Shown here: in pieces, positions 14,775-23,156 of the stretch
How positions within the stretch are numbered: the first letter of the stretch is position 1
How the letters are laid out: the number at the start of each line of letters is the position of its first letter
Source: Gaoshiqia sediminis
GTDB taxonomy: Bacteria > Bacteroidota > Bacteroidia > Bacteroidales > Prolixibacteraceae
DNA length: 45,792 bases
Reading direction: 5' to 3'
NCBI RefSeq assembly: GCF_025907915.1
Contig: NZ_JAPAAF010000036.1
Location: 1-45,792 of the forward strand
Notes under the pieces: model-generated
The model's input: only the letters and a program-made list of their open reading frames with translations
The model's database searches: none
Told to the model about the DNA's origin: nothing
Position numbers and translations under genes: made by a program

Positions 14775-15929
14775 TTATTTCTTTTCTGCGTGAAAACTTT
14801 TCCAGAAGCTTTCGATGTATGTGGTATTTTCAAAATAGTCTCGCCCGACTATTTTTTCGGGGGCGTTCGTTCGTTTTAATACCCCGGCTTTGCGGGAATA
14901 CGATACCTGTTCCCCTTTTTCGTTGGCGTAGGTTTTGTCGCAGTCGAGATAACTCAGCGCGTATTTTCCGTCTTGTTGTTGGTAGAGGCTGGTCAGGTGG
15001 TAACGTACCTGCCGCTGCTCCTGGCTATTCGTAAAAAGCGAACGGTTTTGGCTGTTGTTCTTAGTGGCTTCGATGACCATTTCGTTGCGCACCAAGGCGT
15101 AGTTGCTTTTCAAAATGTACATTTTCCCATCCAACCGGGTAGCATAAAAGTCGCCGGTATGTGCCAGGTTCGGCTGGTTGGTTTTGTACGAGATCACCCA
15201 AACCGAATCGCCATTGTATGCGCTAATTCCTTCCAGGTGAAGATCAAAATCATTCAGCAACGGTTCGGCAAAAATGGTGTTCGACAGGCGTGCCAGATCC
15301 ATTTCCAGTAATTCGTCAAACCCGGTTTGTCCCGATGGGAACGAGTATGGTTCAAAGTTTCGGTTTACCTGGGTGAAGCGGTAATTGCGGCTCGCAAAGG
15401 CGTCTGTGATCGACGGGTTTTGATAGCCGGCTTCATCGTACAAGTCAACAATAGCTTCGCGGATGATGGGTTCGGCTTCCTCAACCTGCATCGTTTCCAG
15501 GTAATGAAAGGTCAGTCCGAGTGGTCCCTTCTGAAAGATGGCCGGTACTTGTTTCGCGGCAGTCCTGATCACCCGGAACAGTACCCGCGATTGGGCAGCC
15601 ACATCGATCCCTTCGATGCTGTAGGTTTGTTCCTTCAGCGCAATGCGGTTGAAATCCTGTTTCAGCAGATCGGTCACCGCGAAGGTCACATTTTCGTAAC
15701 CCACAGCCGAAACGTACAGTTTTTCACCATAAAACTCCTCGGGCACTTTCAGCTCAAAAAAACCTTGCAGATTACTGGCGGTTCCGTAATACGTACCTTC
15801 AATACCAATATTGGCATAGGCCACTCCTTCTTGTGTGTCGGCGTCAACAATGCGGCCTTTCAGCGTTTGGGGCTGCGCAAAAACTTGTGCTGTTATCAGT
15901 AAAAAAAGAATAAAGATGGTTCGTCTCAT
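14775..15929 (-). CDS. CarboxypepD_reg-like domain protein, secreted (384 aa)
   Basis: Exported protein with a signal peptide ending near VFAQ (residue 19) and an N-terminal carboxypeptidase-regulatory-like beta-sandwich (about 22-105, LKGRIVDADTQEGVAYANI...GFFELKVP...VGYENV). This fold is common at the start of TonB-dependent receptors and other Bacteroidota envelope proteins. The remaining 280 residues (FHYLETMQVEEAE..., GDSVWVISYKT..., DGKMYILKSNYALV) match the type of uncharacterised Bacteroidota proteins with this domain and a C-terminal beta-rich part; no TonB plug or barrel is present. Probably located in the periplasm or outer membrane. Stands alone, convergent with the adaptor gene. 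Biochemical role unknown. Confidence 0.85.
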   Translation of the reverse strand: MRRTIFILFLLITAQVFAQPQTLKGRIVDADTQEGVAYANIGIEGTYYGTASNLQGFFELKVPEEFYGEKLYVSAVGYENVTFAVTDLLKQDFNRIALKEQTYSIEGIDVAAQSRVLFRVIRTAAKQVPAIFQKGPLGLTFHYLETMQVEEAEPIIREAIVDLYDEAGYQNPSITDAFASRNYRFTQVNRNFEPYSFPSGQTGFDELLEMDLARLSNTIFAEPLLNDFDLHLEGISAYNGDSVWVISYKTNQPNLAHTGDFYATRLDGKMYILKSNYALVRNEMVIEATKNNSQNRSLFTNSQEQRQVRYHLTSLYQQQDGKYALSYLDCDKTYANEKGEQVSYSRKAGVLKRTNAPEKIVGRDYFENTTYIESFWKSFHAEKK

Positions 15930-16226
15930 GCGCTGTCAATTTTAAGATGGTTCATTTTCCTAAAGTCAGGTAAAGGTGTTTTCGTTATCCTGCAAATGTT
16001 GTGGCGCGGAGGCCGATTTTTTTTGCTGAATGATTTTTCCTACTTTAGGTACCGTTGTTTAAAACGCCCGGATGGTAAAAAAATTACCGGCGAAATAACA
16101 TCTTTCGATGGATGGCGTTTTGAGTACAAGCACCGAACTTAGGAAAAAATCTGTTGATAATGAAACGAACACCTGCCAAATGAAAAACAACCTGAGGTAA
16201 GCAACGGTGTTCAAAAAACGAAAAAT
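15930..16226. other. Divergent intergenic region with nested hairpin
   Basis: No gene seen. AAAACGCC (16061-16068) and GGCGTTTT (16114-16121) form an inverted repeat that encloses GGTAA-N5-TTACC (16074-16088). TACTTTAG at about 16041 resembles a -7 box with one mismatch. The region must hold the start signals of both flanking genes. Confidence 0.35.
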
Positions 16227-16883
16227 ATGAGGACAAAGACATTGCTTTTATGGATGACAATAGGAAGTATGGGGATGACAGCCTGTGTTTCCAAGAAGAA
16301 ATTTGTGGAGATGGAATCATCGAAATTGCGGGCCGAACAGCGGGTGCGCGAGCTCACCGGCGAAAACGAAGCCAAAGCCACCCGCATCGGGCAGATGATT
16401 GCCGACTTTGAAAAGATGAAACAGGAGTTGTTGGAAAGCAATGCCCAAAAAGATCAACTGATCACCAACCTGAACGGACAAATCAATGCCTTAAATTCCA
16501 ACGTGAAGGAAAAAGATGCCACGATTGAAGAAAAGCTGTATGCTTTTGAATACGAAAAGCGGAGGCTGGAAGAAGAGCTGGCTACCGGCAAATCGGCACA
16601 GGTTGCCCTTCGGGCCGAAAACGAATCGCTGTCGGGTGAGCTCAACCAGACGAAAAACCAGTTGTCCGATCTTCAGTTTGACCTGAAACGCAAAAAGGAC
16701 GAGGCCGAACGTTTGGAGCAACAACGGCTGCTGAAGGATAAAGAATATGAAGCGCAGGAAGTACAACTCTCCCGGTTGAAAGCCGAAATACAGCAGTTGA
16801 AAAACCAGCTTCAGGAGAAGGATGAAACCATTGAACGGCTCAACAACAATGTCAACTTGCTGAAAAGGGAGTTGGGGAAATAG
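16227..16883 (+). CDS. Coiled-coil lipoprotein (218 aa)
   Basis: Predicted lipoprotein: hydrophobic leader with lipobox MTAC, lipidated at C20, followed by VSKKKF. That CVSKKKF beginning is typical of Bacteroidota OmpA-family lipoproteins, but no OmpA peptidoglycan-binding domain follows. Instead residues about 28-218 form one continuous charged coiled coil rich in E, K, L, Q and N, ending at LKRELGK. It could be a truncated or specialised spacer protein linking the outer membrane to a partner, similar in idea to Lpp, but much longer. Followed after 125 bp by the DUF1080 gene on the same strand. Confidence 0.8.
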   Translation: MRTKTLLLWMTIGSMGMTACVSKKKFVEMESSKLRAEQRVRELTGENEAKATRIGQMIADFEKMKQELLESNAQKDQLITNLNGQINALNSNVKEKDATIEEKLYAFEYEKRRLEEELATGKSAQVALRAENESLSGELNQTKNQLSDLQFDLKRKKDEAERLEQQRLLKDKEYEAQEVQLSRLKAEIQQLKNQLQEKDETIERLNNNVNLLKRELGK

Positions 16884-17008
16884 AGCAAGGCAAAAGGAAA
16901 AAGCTAAAAGGCAAAATTCAGGAAAAGAGAAAGGCGAAGAAGGCAAAGATGGAGGAAATGATTTTTTGCAGGAAATAAACGGATTTTCAACCCTAACCAT
17001 AAACCAGT

Positions 17009-17608
17009 ATGAAACGATTTCTTTACCTCATCGGCCTGTTGGCAACTTCGGCCGTGCTGACTGCACAGGAGCAACCCAAGGCGTTATTTAATGGCGAAAA
17101 CCTGGATGGCTGGCTCATTCATGGTACCGAGAAGTGGTACGTTGAGGATGGCGAGCTGATTTGTGAAAGCGGGCCTGACAAGGCTTACGGCTACCTGTCA
17201 ACCGAAAGATGGTACGATGATTTTGAGCTGGAGCTGGAATTTAAACAGGAAGCCGATGGCAACAGCGGCGTGTTTTTCCGTTCCACTTTTGAAGGCACAA
17301 AGGTGACCGGCTGGCAGGTGGAAGTGGCGCCTCCCAACCACGATACGGGCGGCATTTACGAATCGTACGGGCGGGGCTGGCTTTACCAGATTCCGGACGA
17401 AGATGATGTTCACCTGAGCATGGGCGATTGGAATCTGTTGAAAATTCGACTGCAAGGTGGTCGCGTAACTACCTGGCTGAATGGTCACCAGCTATGCGAC
17501 CTGGACGATCCGAAAATAGCGAAGGGCAAAGGGGCCATCGCCCTGCAAATCCACGATGGCGGCGGCATCAAAGTGCGCTGGCGCAATATCCGAATCACGG
17601 AGTTGTGA
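17009..17608 (+). CDS. DUF1080 (3-keto-disaccharide hydrolase) domain protein (199 aa)
   Basis: Secreted single-domain protein. Signal peptide about 1-19 (ending LTAQ). The DUF1080 (PF06439) concanavalin-like fold covers about 22-199, with typical features: ALFNGENLDGW at the start, DFELELEFKQEADGNSGVFFRS, YESYGRGWLYQ, DWNLLKIRLQGGRVTTWLNG, and GAIALQIHDGGGIKVRWRNIRI at the end. Family members act in carbohydrate metabolism; some hydrolyse 3-keto-glycosides. The exact substrate is unknown. A seven-base tandem repeat begins 14 bp after its stop. Confidence 0.93.
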   Translation: MKRFLYLIGLLATSAVLTAQEQPKALFNGENLDGWLIHGTEKWYVEDGELICESGPDKAYGYLSTERWYDDFELELEFKQEADGNSGVFFRSTFEGTKVTGWQVEVAPPNHDTGGIYESYGRGWLYQIPDEDDVHLSMGDWNLLKIRLQGGRVTTWLNGHQLCDLDDPKIAKGKGAIALQIHDGGGIKVRWRNIRITEL

Positions 17609-17622
17609 CAGATCTAAGCTGT

Positions 17623-17696
17623 AAGTTCCGGGTTTCAAGTTCCAAGTTTCAAGTTCCAAGTTCCAAGTTCCAAGTTCCAAGTTCCAAGTTCAGAGT
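17623..17696. repeat. Seven-base AAGTTCC tandem repeat
   Basis: About ten consecutive units of AAGTTCC or its variant AAGTTTC lie between the DUF1080 gene and dgt. The same type of repeat recurs at 37187-37248 and 39217-39272, always in gaps between genes. Confidence 0.9.
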
Positions 17697-17737
17697 TGTT
17701 CATGCCTTAATGACACCCAATGACCAATTACCAATCA

Positions 17738-19075
17738 TCATCCAATTACCGGCAGGTTGATGCCTTTGATTTTTCGGTATAAATCCAGCGCGTACAGGTC
17801 GGTCATGCCGGAAACGAAATCGATGACCGACTGGATTTTTTCGTAACTTGTTTGATGGTCGCCCCGGTATTGCAGGGGCATGAGCGACAGCAGGCGCCTC
17901 GACAGGCCAGCCTTGGGAGAAAGTACCGCGGTGATAAATTCATCGAGTAGGGTGCCCAGAATCCGGTAACCCGCCATTTCAATTTCAACGACCGAGCGGT
18001 CACGGTAGATTTTTTTTACCGACAGCGGGCCAATTTCCTCCATGGCCATTTTTGAACTGCCACCCACCTGGGTGATCAGCGCCGATTGGAAAGTTCCCTC
18101 CAGGATAGCGGCTTGCTGTTCTTCAAACACCCGGATGCATTCGTGTACCAGTTTATTGATTACCCCGGCACGCAGGTAGGCAATGCGCTCATTCTGGTCG
18201 GTCACAACCTTAAATGTCTTTTCAATCTTGTCGAACAGATGCTTGTCCCGCTGTTCATCATAGAAATTCAAAAACAGTTGTTTGGTGGTTTTGTAGTCCA
18301 GGATCTTCAGCTTGTGGGCGTCTTCCAGGTCCATAATCTGGTAGCAGATGTCGTCGGCAGCCTCCACCAGAAAAACCAGCGGGTGGCGGACAAATTTCAT
18401 CGGGTTGCTTTCCAATTGGATGATACCCAGCTCCCGGGCAATATCGTGGTACAGGTTTTTTTCGGATTGAAAAAAGCCAAACTTGGGTTTGCTCACCCCC
18501 ACCGATTCGAACGGGTATTTTACAATCGAAGCCAGCGTGGTGTAGGTGAGGGCAAAGCCGCCTTCGCGCCGTCCTTCAAACTGGTGCCCCAACAGGCGCA
18601 GGGCATTGGCATTCCCGTCGAAATACAGAAAGTCGCTCCATTCCTCGGGCGACACCAGCATTTCCAGGGTTTTCCCGTTACCTTCCCTGAAATAATTAGA
18701 GATGGCTTCTTCGCCGGCATGGCCAAAGGGCGGGTTGCCCATGTCGTGGGCCAGGCAGCCTGCTGAAACCACGGCGCCCAACTCATACAGCAACGGGCTT
18801 TTTTCGCCCGATTGGATCAGTTTTTCCGACAGGATGTTGCCCAGTGAGCGGCCTACGCTGGCCACTTCGAGCGAGTGGGTGAGGCGGTTGTGCACAAAAA
18901 TGCTCCCCGGCAACGGAAAAACTTGTGTTTTGTTTTGCATCCGGCGAAAGGGCGACGAGAAAATAATGCGGTCGTAGTCGCGCTGAAACTGTGTTCGGTT
19001 ATACAGGTCTTCTTCTTTCACAGCCGGGCCTTTGCCCAGCCGTCGTGTCGATATCAATTGGTTCCAGTTCATCAT
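17738..19075 (-). CDS. dgt: dGTPase, HD-domain triphosphohydrolase (445 aa)
   Basis: Deoxynucleoside triphosphate triphosphohydrolase: converts dGTP (or other dNTPs) to deoxynucleoside and triphosphate, shaping nucleotide pools. The HD metal site is visible: H67 in NRLTHSLEV, H110-D111 in GCLAHDMGNPPFGHAGE, and a later D in VEAADDICY. The N-terminal RRMQNKTQVFPL is the usual family motif. Length 445 aa fits the dNTPase subgroup common in Bacteroidota. Two adjacent ATGs are possible starts. Next upstream on the same strand is the YgjP-like gene, 39 bp away, so the two may share a transcript. Confidence 0.95.
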   Translation of the reverse strand: MMNWNQLISTRRLGKGPAVKEEDLYNRTQFQRDYDRIIFSSPFRRMQNKTQVFPLPGSIFVHNRLTHSLEVASVGRSLGNILSEKLIQSGEKSPLLYELGAVVSAGCLAHDMGNPPFGHAGEEAISNYFREGNGKTLEMLVSPEEWSDFLYFDGNANALRLLGHQFEGRREGGFALTYTTLASIVKYPFESVGVSKPKFGFFQSEKNLYHDIARELGIIQLESNPMKFVRHPLVFLVEAADDICYQIMDLEDAHKLKILDYKTTKQLFLNFYDEQRDKHLFDKIEKTFKVVTDQNERIAYLRAGVINKLVHECIRVFEEQQAAILEGTFQSALITQVGGSSKMAMEEIGPLSVKKIYRDRSVVEIEMAGYRILGTLLDEFITAVLSPKAGLSRRLLSLMPLQYRGDHQTSYEKIQSVIDFVSGMTDLYALDLYRKIKGINLPVIG

Positions 19076-19114
19076 AGCGTTCGTGTTTTGTCCAATGCGG
19101 TTTGGGTTTGTACG

Positions 19115-19831
19115 TTAAAAAATGTCCACATGGTACTTGTTCAGTTCTTTATCCAGGCTTTTGGCGCCCGGGCAGATTTGCTCCAGCAGCTTCCAGAAAC
19201 CGGGCCCGTGGTTTTTCTCTACCGTGTGTGCCAGCTCGTGCAGCAGCACATAGTCGATCATTCGGTCGGGCAGGCGCATCAGGTGCAGGTTCAGGTTAAT
19301 ATTATTTATGGAGGAGCAACTTCCCCATCGGCTTTTCACATGTTTTACATACACGTTTCCGAACACCAGCCCATGGCGTTTGGCCAGTTCATTGAGGCGT
19401 ACCGGCAAATAAACTTTCGCTTCCTGTCGCATGACATGTACAATGGCCCGGCGTATAAACTGCTGTATATCGGCTCGTTGATGATCCTGCTGGCGAGGAA
19501 CATTAATCTGGATGACGCCATTCCCCACCAGCCCTGAAACTTTTGTATGATCAACGGGTATAACTTTCAGGGAATGAAATTTTGTTTTAAAACAGTTACC
19601 GGAACCAAATATGGTTAAACCGGCTTTAATATCTTGTTGTTGTTTTTGTATCCATTCCAGTTTGGACTTTACAAAGTCGATCGCTTTTTGTTCGGAACCC
19701 AAAGCCGGCATGGATACGTGGACCTGGCCATCGGGTTTTACCCGTAGCCGTATCCGGTGGGAACGGTGACTTTTTGTGATCCGTACCGCCCCGATGGGGT
19801 CAACATGATAGTATGTATCCGTCGTTGTCAT
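19115..19831 (-). CDS. YgjP/WLM-like zinc metallopeptidase (DUF45, 238 aa)
   Basis: M48-like protein of the YgjP (DUF45, PF01863) family. The signature SRWGSCSS is followed by the zinc motif HELAH in YVLLHELAHTVEKNHGPGFW, with a further His in NHGPGFW. The N-terminal half has the basic RSHRIRLRVKPDG strand typical of the family. Biological substrate unknown; relatives are often linked to nucleic-acid-related proteases. The start at 19831 is chosen as the ATG that begins MTTTDTYYHVDP; an extension of 21 residues is possible but would overlap the divergent gene. Transcribed towards dgt. Confidence 0.9.
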   Translation of the reverse strand: MTTTDTYYHVDPIGAVRITKSHRSHRIRLRVKPDGQVHVSMPALGSEQKAIDFVKSKLEWIQKQQQDIKAGLTIFGSGNCFKTKFHSLKVIPVDHTKVSGLVGNGVIQINVPRQQDHQRADIQQFIRRAIVHVMRQEAKVYLPVRLNELAKRHGLVFGNVYVKHVKSRWGSCSSINNINLNLHLMRLPDRMIDYVLLHELAHTVEKNHGPGFWKLLEQICPGAKSLDKELNKYHVDIF

Positions 19832-19875
19832 GAAGTATTGACGACGAAGATAGTGAATCCCACAAAAATTGAGAT

Positions 19876-20580
19876 ATGGAACTAAAAAATGCAATTCAAG
19901 TATTCGGTACCCTTACCAAACAGGAACCTGTTTTTACGATTGATGAAAAAGTTCTTCCCGGGACTTTGGTTTTTGAAGCCCTGGCGCCTTTTCCCGGTTA
20001 CTATAACGATGGACCCGATGCCACCAAGCCAATTTACATGTATCCGGCCCTGGCGCAACAGTACACCCTGATGGATGTTCTTAAGGCGACCGAAAAGGTG
20101 GAGAAGGTTTTTCATGAAACCTTTGATGCCGGGAAAGGTGTTATTCAGGTTTATGACCTAAGCTATCAAGTGCTCCGTATCAGGCACCTCAACCGGTACG
20201 ACCTGATCGGCCAGTTGCAGCAAGCTTATGAGGAACATGGAATATTGTTCCTGAAAAAACATAAAAAGTACATGGAAGAATCGGTCCAAATCAACCTCGA
20301 AAAGTTCTTTAATCTGACTCCACTGGACGAAGGCATTTACCTGGACAACAAAGAAGATTACCATGCCTACCTGGAACTTCCGAAAGAGCACAGTTGGAAG
20401 GAATTTAACGAGCTGACCGACCGCGTGAAGTACAATTGGGAAGAGAGCAAGTTCGATGCCGCCATGGGGGCTTTCTATTACCAAGATCGACTGCACGATT
20501 TTGTGCGGATCTATTCCAACAAACTGGATCTGGAATATTTGAAATGTTTGCGTAAGTTGTATCTCGAAAAAATAAAGTAA
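19876..20580 (+). CDS. Unknown 234-aa soluble protein
   Basis: Not recognised. No signal peptide or membrane segment. The protein is rich in tyrosine, lysine and acidic residues, with blocks such as LAPFPGYYNDGPDATKPIYM near 36-55, an RIRHLNRYDLIGQLQQAYEEHGI segment near 107-129 and a helical C-terminus ending LRKLYLEKIK. It looks like an intact, well-coded cytoplasmic protein. It diverges from the YgjP-like gene with only 44 bp between starts, and ends in a terminator. Possible roles cannot be named. Confidence 0.8.
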   Translation: MELKNAIQVFGTLTKQEPVFTIDEKVLPGTLVFEALAPFPGYYNDGPDATKPIYMYPALAQQYTLMDVLKATEKVEKVFHETFDAGKGVIQVYDLSYQVLRIRHLNRYDLIGQLQQAYEEHGILFLKKHKKYMEESVQINLEKFFNLTPLDEGIYLDNKEDYHAYLELPKEHSWKEFNELTDRVKYNWEESKFDAAMGAFYYQDRLHDFVRIYSNKLDLEYLKCLRKLYLEKIK

Positions 20581-20658
20581 TTCACAGGCTCCGGTTGAAA
20601 CGATAAGCCGGGTCGTCAACGTATCCAAGATTAGTTTTTTATTGACATAGTACGAAAG

Positions 20659-20690
20659 ATGTCATCGCCTGCGGGGGGTGGCATTTTTTT
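20659..20690 (+). terminator. Terminator after the 234-aa gene
   Basis: ATGTCATC (20659-20666) pairs with GGTGGCAT (20677-20684) using G-U wobbles, followed by T7. Confidence 0.65.
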
Positions 20691-21150
20691 GTATCCTACA
20701 GCCAGGCACCTCCTTCTCCTTTCTTAATCCGATTCCTCAAAACAGTAAAAAAACAAACATGATTCCCGAGAATCAACAATAGGAATGGAAGTGCAGATAA
20801 AAAACAGGCTTTAATTTTCTGTTTCCTTTTTGTTTCAAGACAAAGAGTAAAATCCGTCTGATAAGACATTACTTGTAGCAATAGCGTTAGTGCAACATCG
20901 CATAAACCACACCGGTGATAGGTTAAAAATAAAGACCCTTTCAGAAAAAAAAGTTGCAAGCTGTAACGTAGGCCCAACTTGGTCGTCCTACTTCATGTAA
21001 AACCAGTTGACAAGGTAGTTGGCCATCCATATTACCAGTTCAAAAAAGGCATTTACATGTAAAAATCAACAGTTCATCGAATTAATTCTGCACATGAACG
21101 TCTGATTGACCAACTTTGAGGAACAGAAACAGAAACAGAAAACCACAGCC
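20691..21150 (+). promoter_or_regulatory. Long non-coding leader of the efflux operon with a palindrome
   Basis: About 460 bp with no convincing gene. TTTACATGTAAA at 21052-21063 is a perfect 12-bp palindrome about 90 bp before the ABC ATPase start; a related half CATGTAAA lies at about 20994-21001. This could be an operator for the efflux operon. A 93-codon minus-strand frame at 20696-20977 has no recognisable features. Confidence 0.4.
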
Positions 21151-21876
21151 ATGATTAAATTAAACAACATCCACAAATCTTATGAGATGGGCAGCAGCAA
21201 GCTGCATGTGCTCAAGGGGATTGACCTGGAAATTGAGCAGGGCGAGTTTGTTTCCATTATGGGCTCGTCGGGCTCTGGAAAGTCAACCTTGCTGAACATT
21301 CTGGGCATGCTCGATAATTACGACGAGGGCAGTTACCACCTGGCCGGCAAGCTGATCGCCAATATGAGCGAGAAGAAAGCTGCCCGGCTGCGCAACGAAA
21401 TGGTCGGCTTCGTGTTCCAATCGTTTAACCTCATTTCGTTTAAAAATGCCATGGAAAATGTGGCGCTTCCGCTGTATTACCAAGGTGTGAGCCGCAAAAA
21501 GCGCAATGTGATGGCGATGGAATACCTCGACAAGCTGGGGTTGAAACCCTGGGCCGAACACATGCCCAACGAAATGTCGGGCGGACAAAAACAACGGGTG
21601 GCCATTGCGCGTGCCTTGATCTCGAAGCCCAAAATTATCCTTGCCGATGAACCTACCGGGGCCCTCGACACCACCACTTCGTACGAAGTAATGGAGATTC
21701 TCAAGGAGATCAATGAGATTGGCATCACGGTTATCATCGTCACCCACGAGCACGATATTGCTGCCATGACCCAGAAAATTGTCCGCCTAAAGGATGGCCG
21801 GATCCACGAAGTTATCCGCAATGGCGAGCTGAGCGAGTTCCGCTATAAATATTCGAAAGAATTGCAACCTGCCTAA
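21151..21876 (+). CDS. ABC transporter ATPase, MacB/LolD type (241 aa)
   Basis: ATPase subunit of a MacB-like type VII ABC transporter. Walker A GSSGSGKST (38-46), Q-loop in FVFQSFNLI (about 90), signature MSGGQKQR (142-149), Walker B IILADEPTGALD (162-173) and switch H199 in VTHEHD are all intact. The start at 21151 gives MIKLNNIHKSYEMG; a 15-residue Lys/Gln-rich upstream extension is unlikely. First gene of a five-gene operon with two FtsX-type permeases (gap 11 bp), an adaptor and a TolC-like channel. Likely exports a peptide, lipid, lipoprotein or toxic compound through both membranes. Confidence 0.96.
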   Translation: MIKLNNIHKSYEMGSSKLHVLKGIDLEIEQGEFVSIMGSSGSGKSTLLNILGMLDNYDEGSYHLAGKLIANMSEKKAARLRNEMVGFVFQSFNLISFKNAMENVALPLYYQGVSRKKRNVMAMEYLDKLGLKPWAEHMPNEMSGGQKQRVAIARALISKPKIILADEPTGALDTTTSYEVMEILKEINEIGITVIIVTHEHDIAAMTQKIVRLKDGRIHEVIRNGELSEFRYKYSKELQPA

Positions 21877-21887
21877 AACGTTAAGCC

Positions 21888-23138
21888 ATGTTTGATATCG
21901 ATAAGTGGCAGGAGATTTTTGCCACCATCAAAAAGAATAAAATGCGCACGTTTCTGACCGGTTTCTCGGTAGCCTGGGGGATTTTCATGTTGATGATCCT
22001 GCTGGGTTCGGGCAACGGGCTGAGCAACGGCGTGGCCAGTAATTTTATGAACGACGCGGTAAACGCTATGTGGATCTGGACGGGCGAAACCACAATTCCC
22101 CACCAGGGGTTAAAGACGGGCCGTCCGGTGCAGTTTCATAACGACGATTACGACCTCATCAAATCGCTTTCCGGTGTCGAAACGGCTTCGGGGCGTTACT
22201 ACATGGGAAATACCCGCTATTCCTATGGCAAGGAGTCGGGCGAATACACCACCGTCACCTGCCATCCGGAGCTGAACACGGTCGAAAACATGGAACTGCT
22301 GGAAGGCCGTTTCATCAATTCGGTGGATATCGTGGAAACCCGCAAAGTGGTGGTAATCGGGAAAGACATCAAGGAGGCGCTTTTCAAAGATATTCCGGCG
22401 CTGGGTGAGTATGTAAACATCAATAAAGTACCCTTTAAAGTGGTCGGCGTTTGTATAGAGCCCGGTTCAACCAGGAACCGCAATGCCTACATGCCGGTTT
22501 CCACGGCCCAGAAAATCTTTAGCGGCGGCAACCGCCTGCATAATTTTGCCGTCACCATCAACGGGCAGACTCTGGAAGAAAGTCAACAGATTGAAGAACG
22601 CATCCGCAGCACCTTTGCCCGAAAACTTCGTTTCGACGAAAAAGACGAGAGTGCGCTGGGCATGTACAATAAATTGGAGAACTACATCCAGACGATGCGG
22701 ATCTTTCAGGCCATTAAAATCTTTATCTGGATCATTGGCATCGGGACGCTCATTGCCGGTATTGTTGGGGTGAGCAACATTATGCTGATTGTGGTGAAGG
22801 AGCGGACCAAGGAAATCGGAATCCGCAAGGCGATTGGCGCCAGTCCGGCATCGGTCATTGGTCTGATTTTGCTCGAATCGATCCTGATTACCACCATTGC
22901 CGGTTATATCGGATTGGTGCTGGGTACCGGACTGATGGAGGGCATTAACTACATGATGGTACAGTCGGCAGGCGAGGCCGCCCAGCAAGGCGAAACCGTA
23001 TTTCTGAACCCGACAGTGGATTTTAACGTGGCCGTTGCGGCTACCCTGCTGCTGATTGTTGCAGGCGCCATTGCCGGATATATTCCGGCCAAACGGGCTG
23101 CCAGTATTAAACCAATTGTTGCCCTGCGCGACGAATAA
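21888..23138 (+). CDS. MacB/FtsX-type ABC permease (416 aa)
   Basis: Inner-membrane permease with the MacB layout: N-terminal transmembrane helix (about 20-45, RTFLTGFSVAWGIFMLMILLG), large periplasmic MacB_PCD domain (about 50-270), and three C-terminal FtsX helices (about 280-400) with the family's KERTKEIGIRKAIGASPASVIG cytoplasmic loop. It ends with PAKRAASIKPIVALRDE, the same tail as the next gene. Eighteen bp separate it from the second permease. Two different permeases downstream of one ATPase suggest a heterodimer. Confidence 0.95.
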   Translation: MFDIDKWQEIFATIKKNKMRTFLTGFSVAWGIFMLMILLGSGNGLSNGVASNFMNDAVNAMWIWTGETTIPHQGLKTGRPVQFHNDDYDLIKSLSGVETASGRYYMGNTRYSYGKESGEYTTVTCHPELNTVENMELLEGRFINSVDIVETRKVVVIGKDIKEALFKDIPALGEYVNINKVPFKVVGVCIEPGSTRNRNAYMPVSTAQKIFSGGNRLHNFAVTINGQTLEESQQIEERIRSTFARKLRFDEKDESALGMYNKLENYIQTMRIFQAIKIFIWIIGIGTLIAGIVGVSNIMLIVVKERTKEIGIRKAIGASPASVIGLILLESILITTIAGYIGLVLGTGLMEGINYMMVQSAGEAAQQGETVFLNPTVDFNVAVAATLLLIVAGAIAGYIPAKRAASIKPIVALRDE

Positions 23139-23156
23139 CCTCAAAACCGAAAAGCC

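Noticed and set aside
20696-20977. 93-codon minus-strand frame in the leader of the efflux operon
   Set aside because: No signal, domain or neighbour support; composition resembles random translation, though a small membrane protein cannot be fully excluded.
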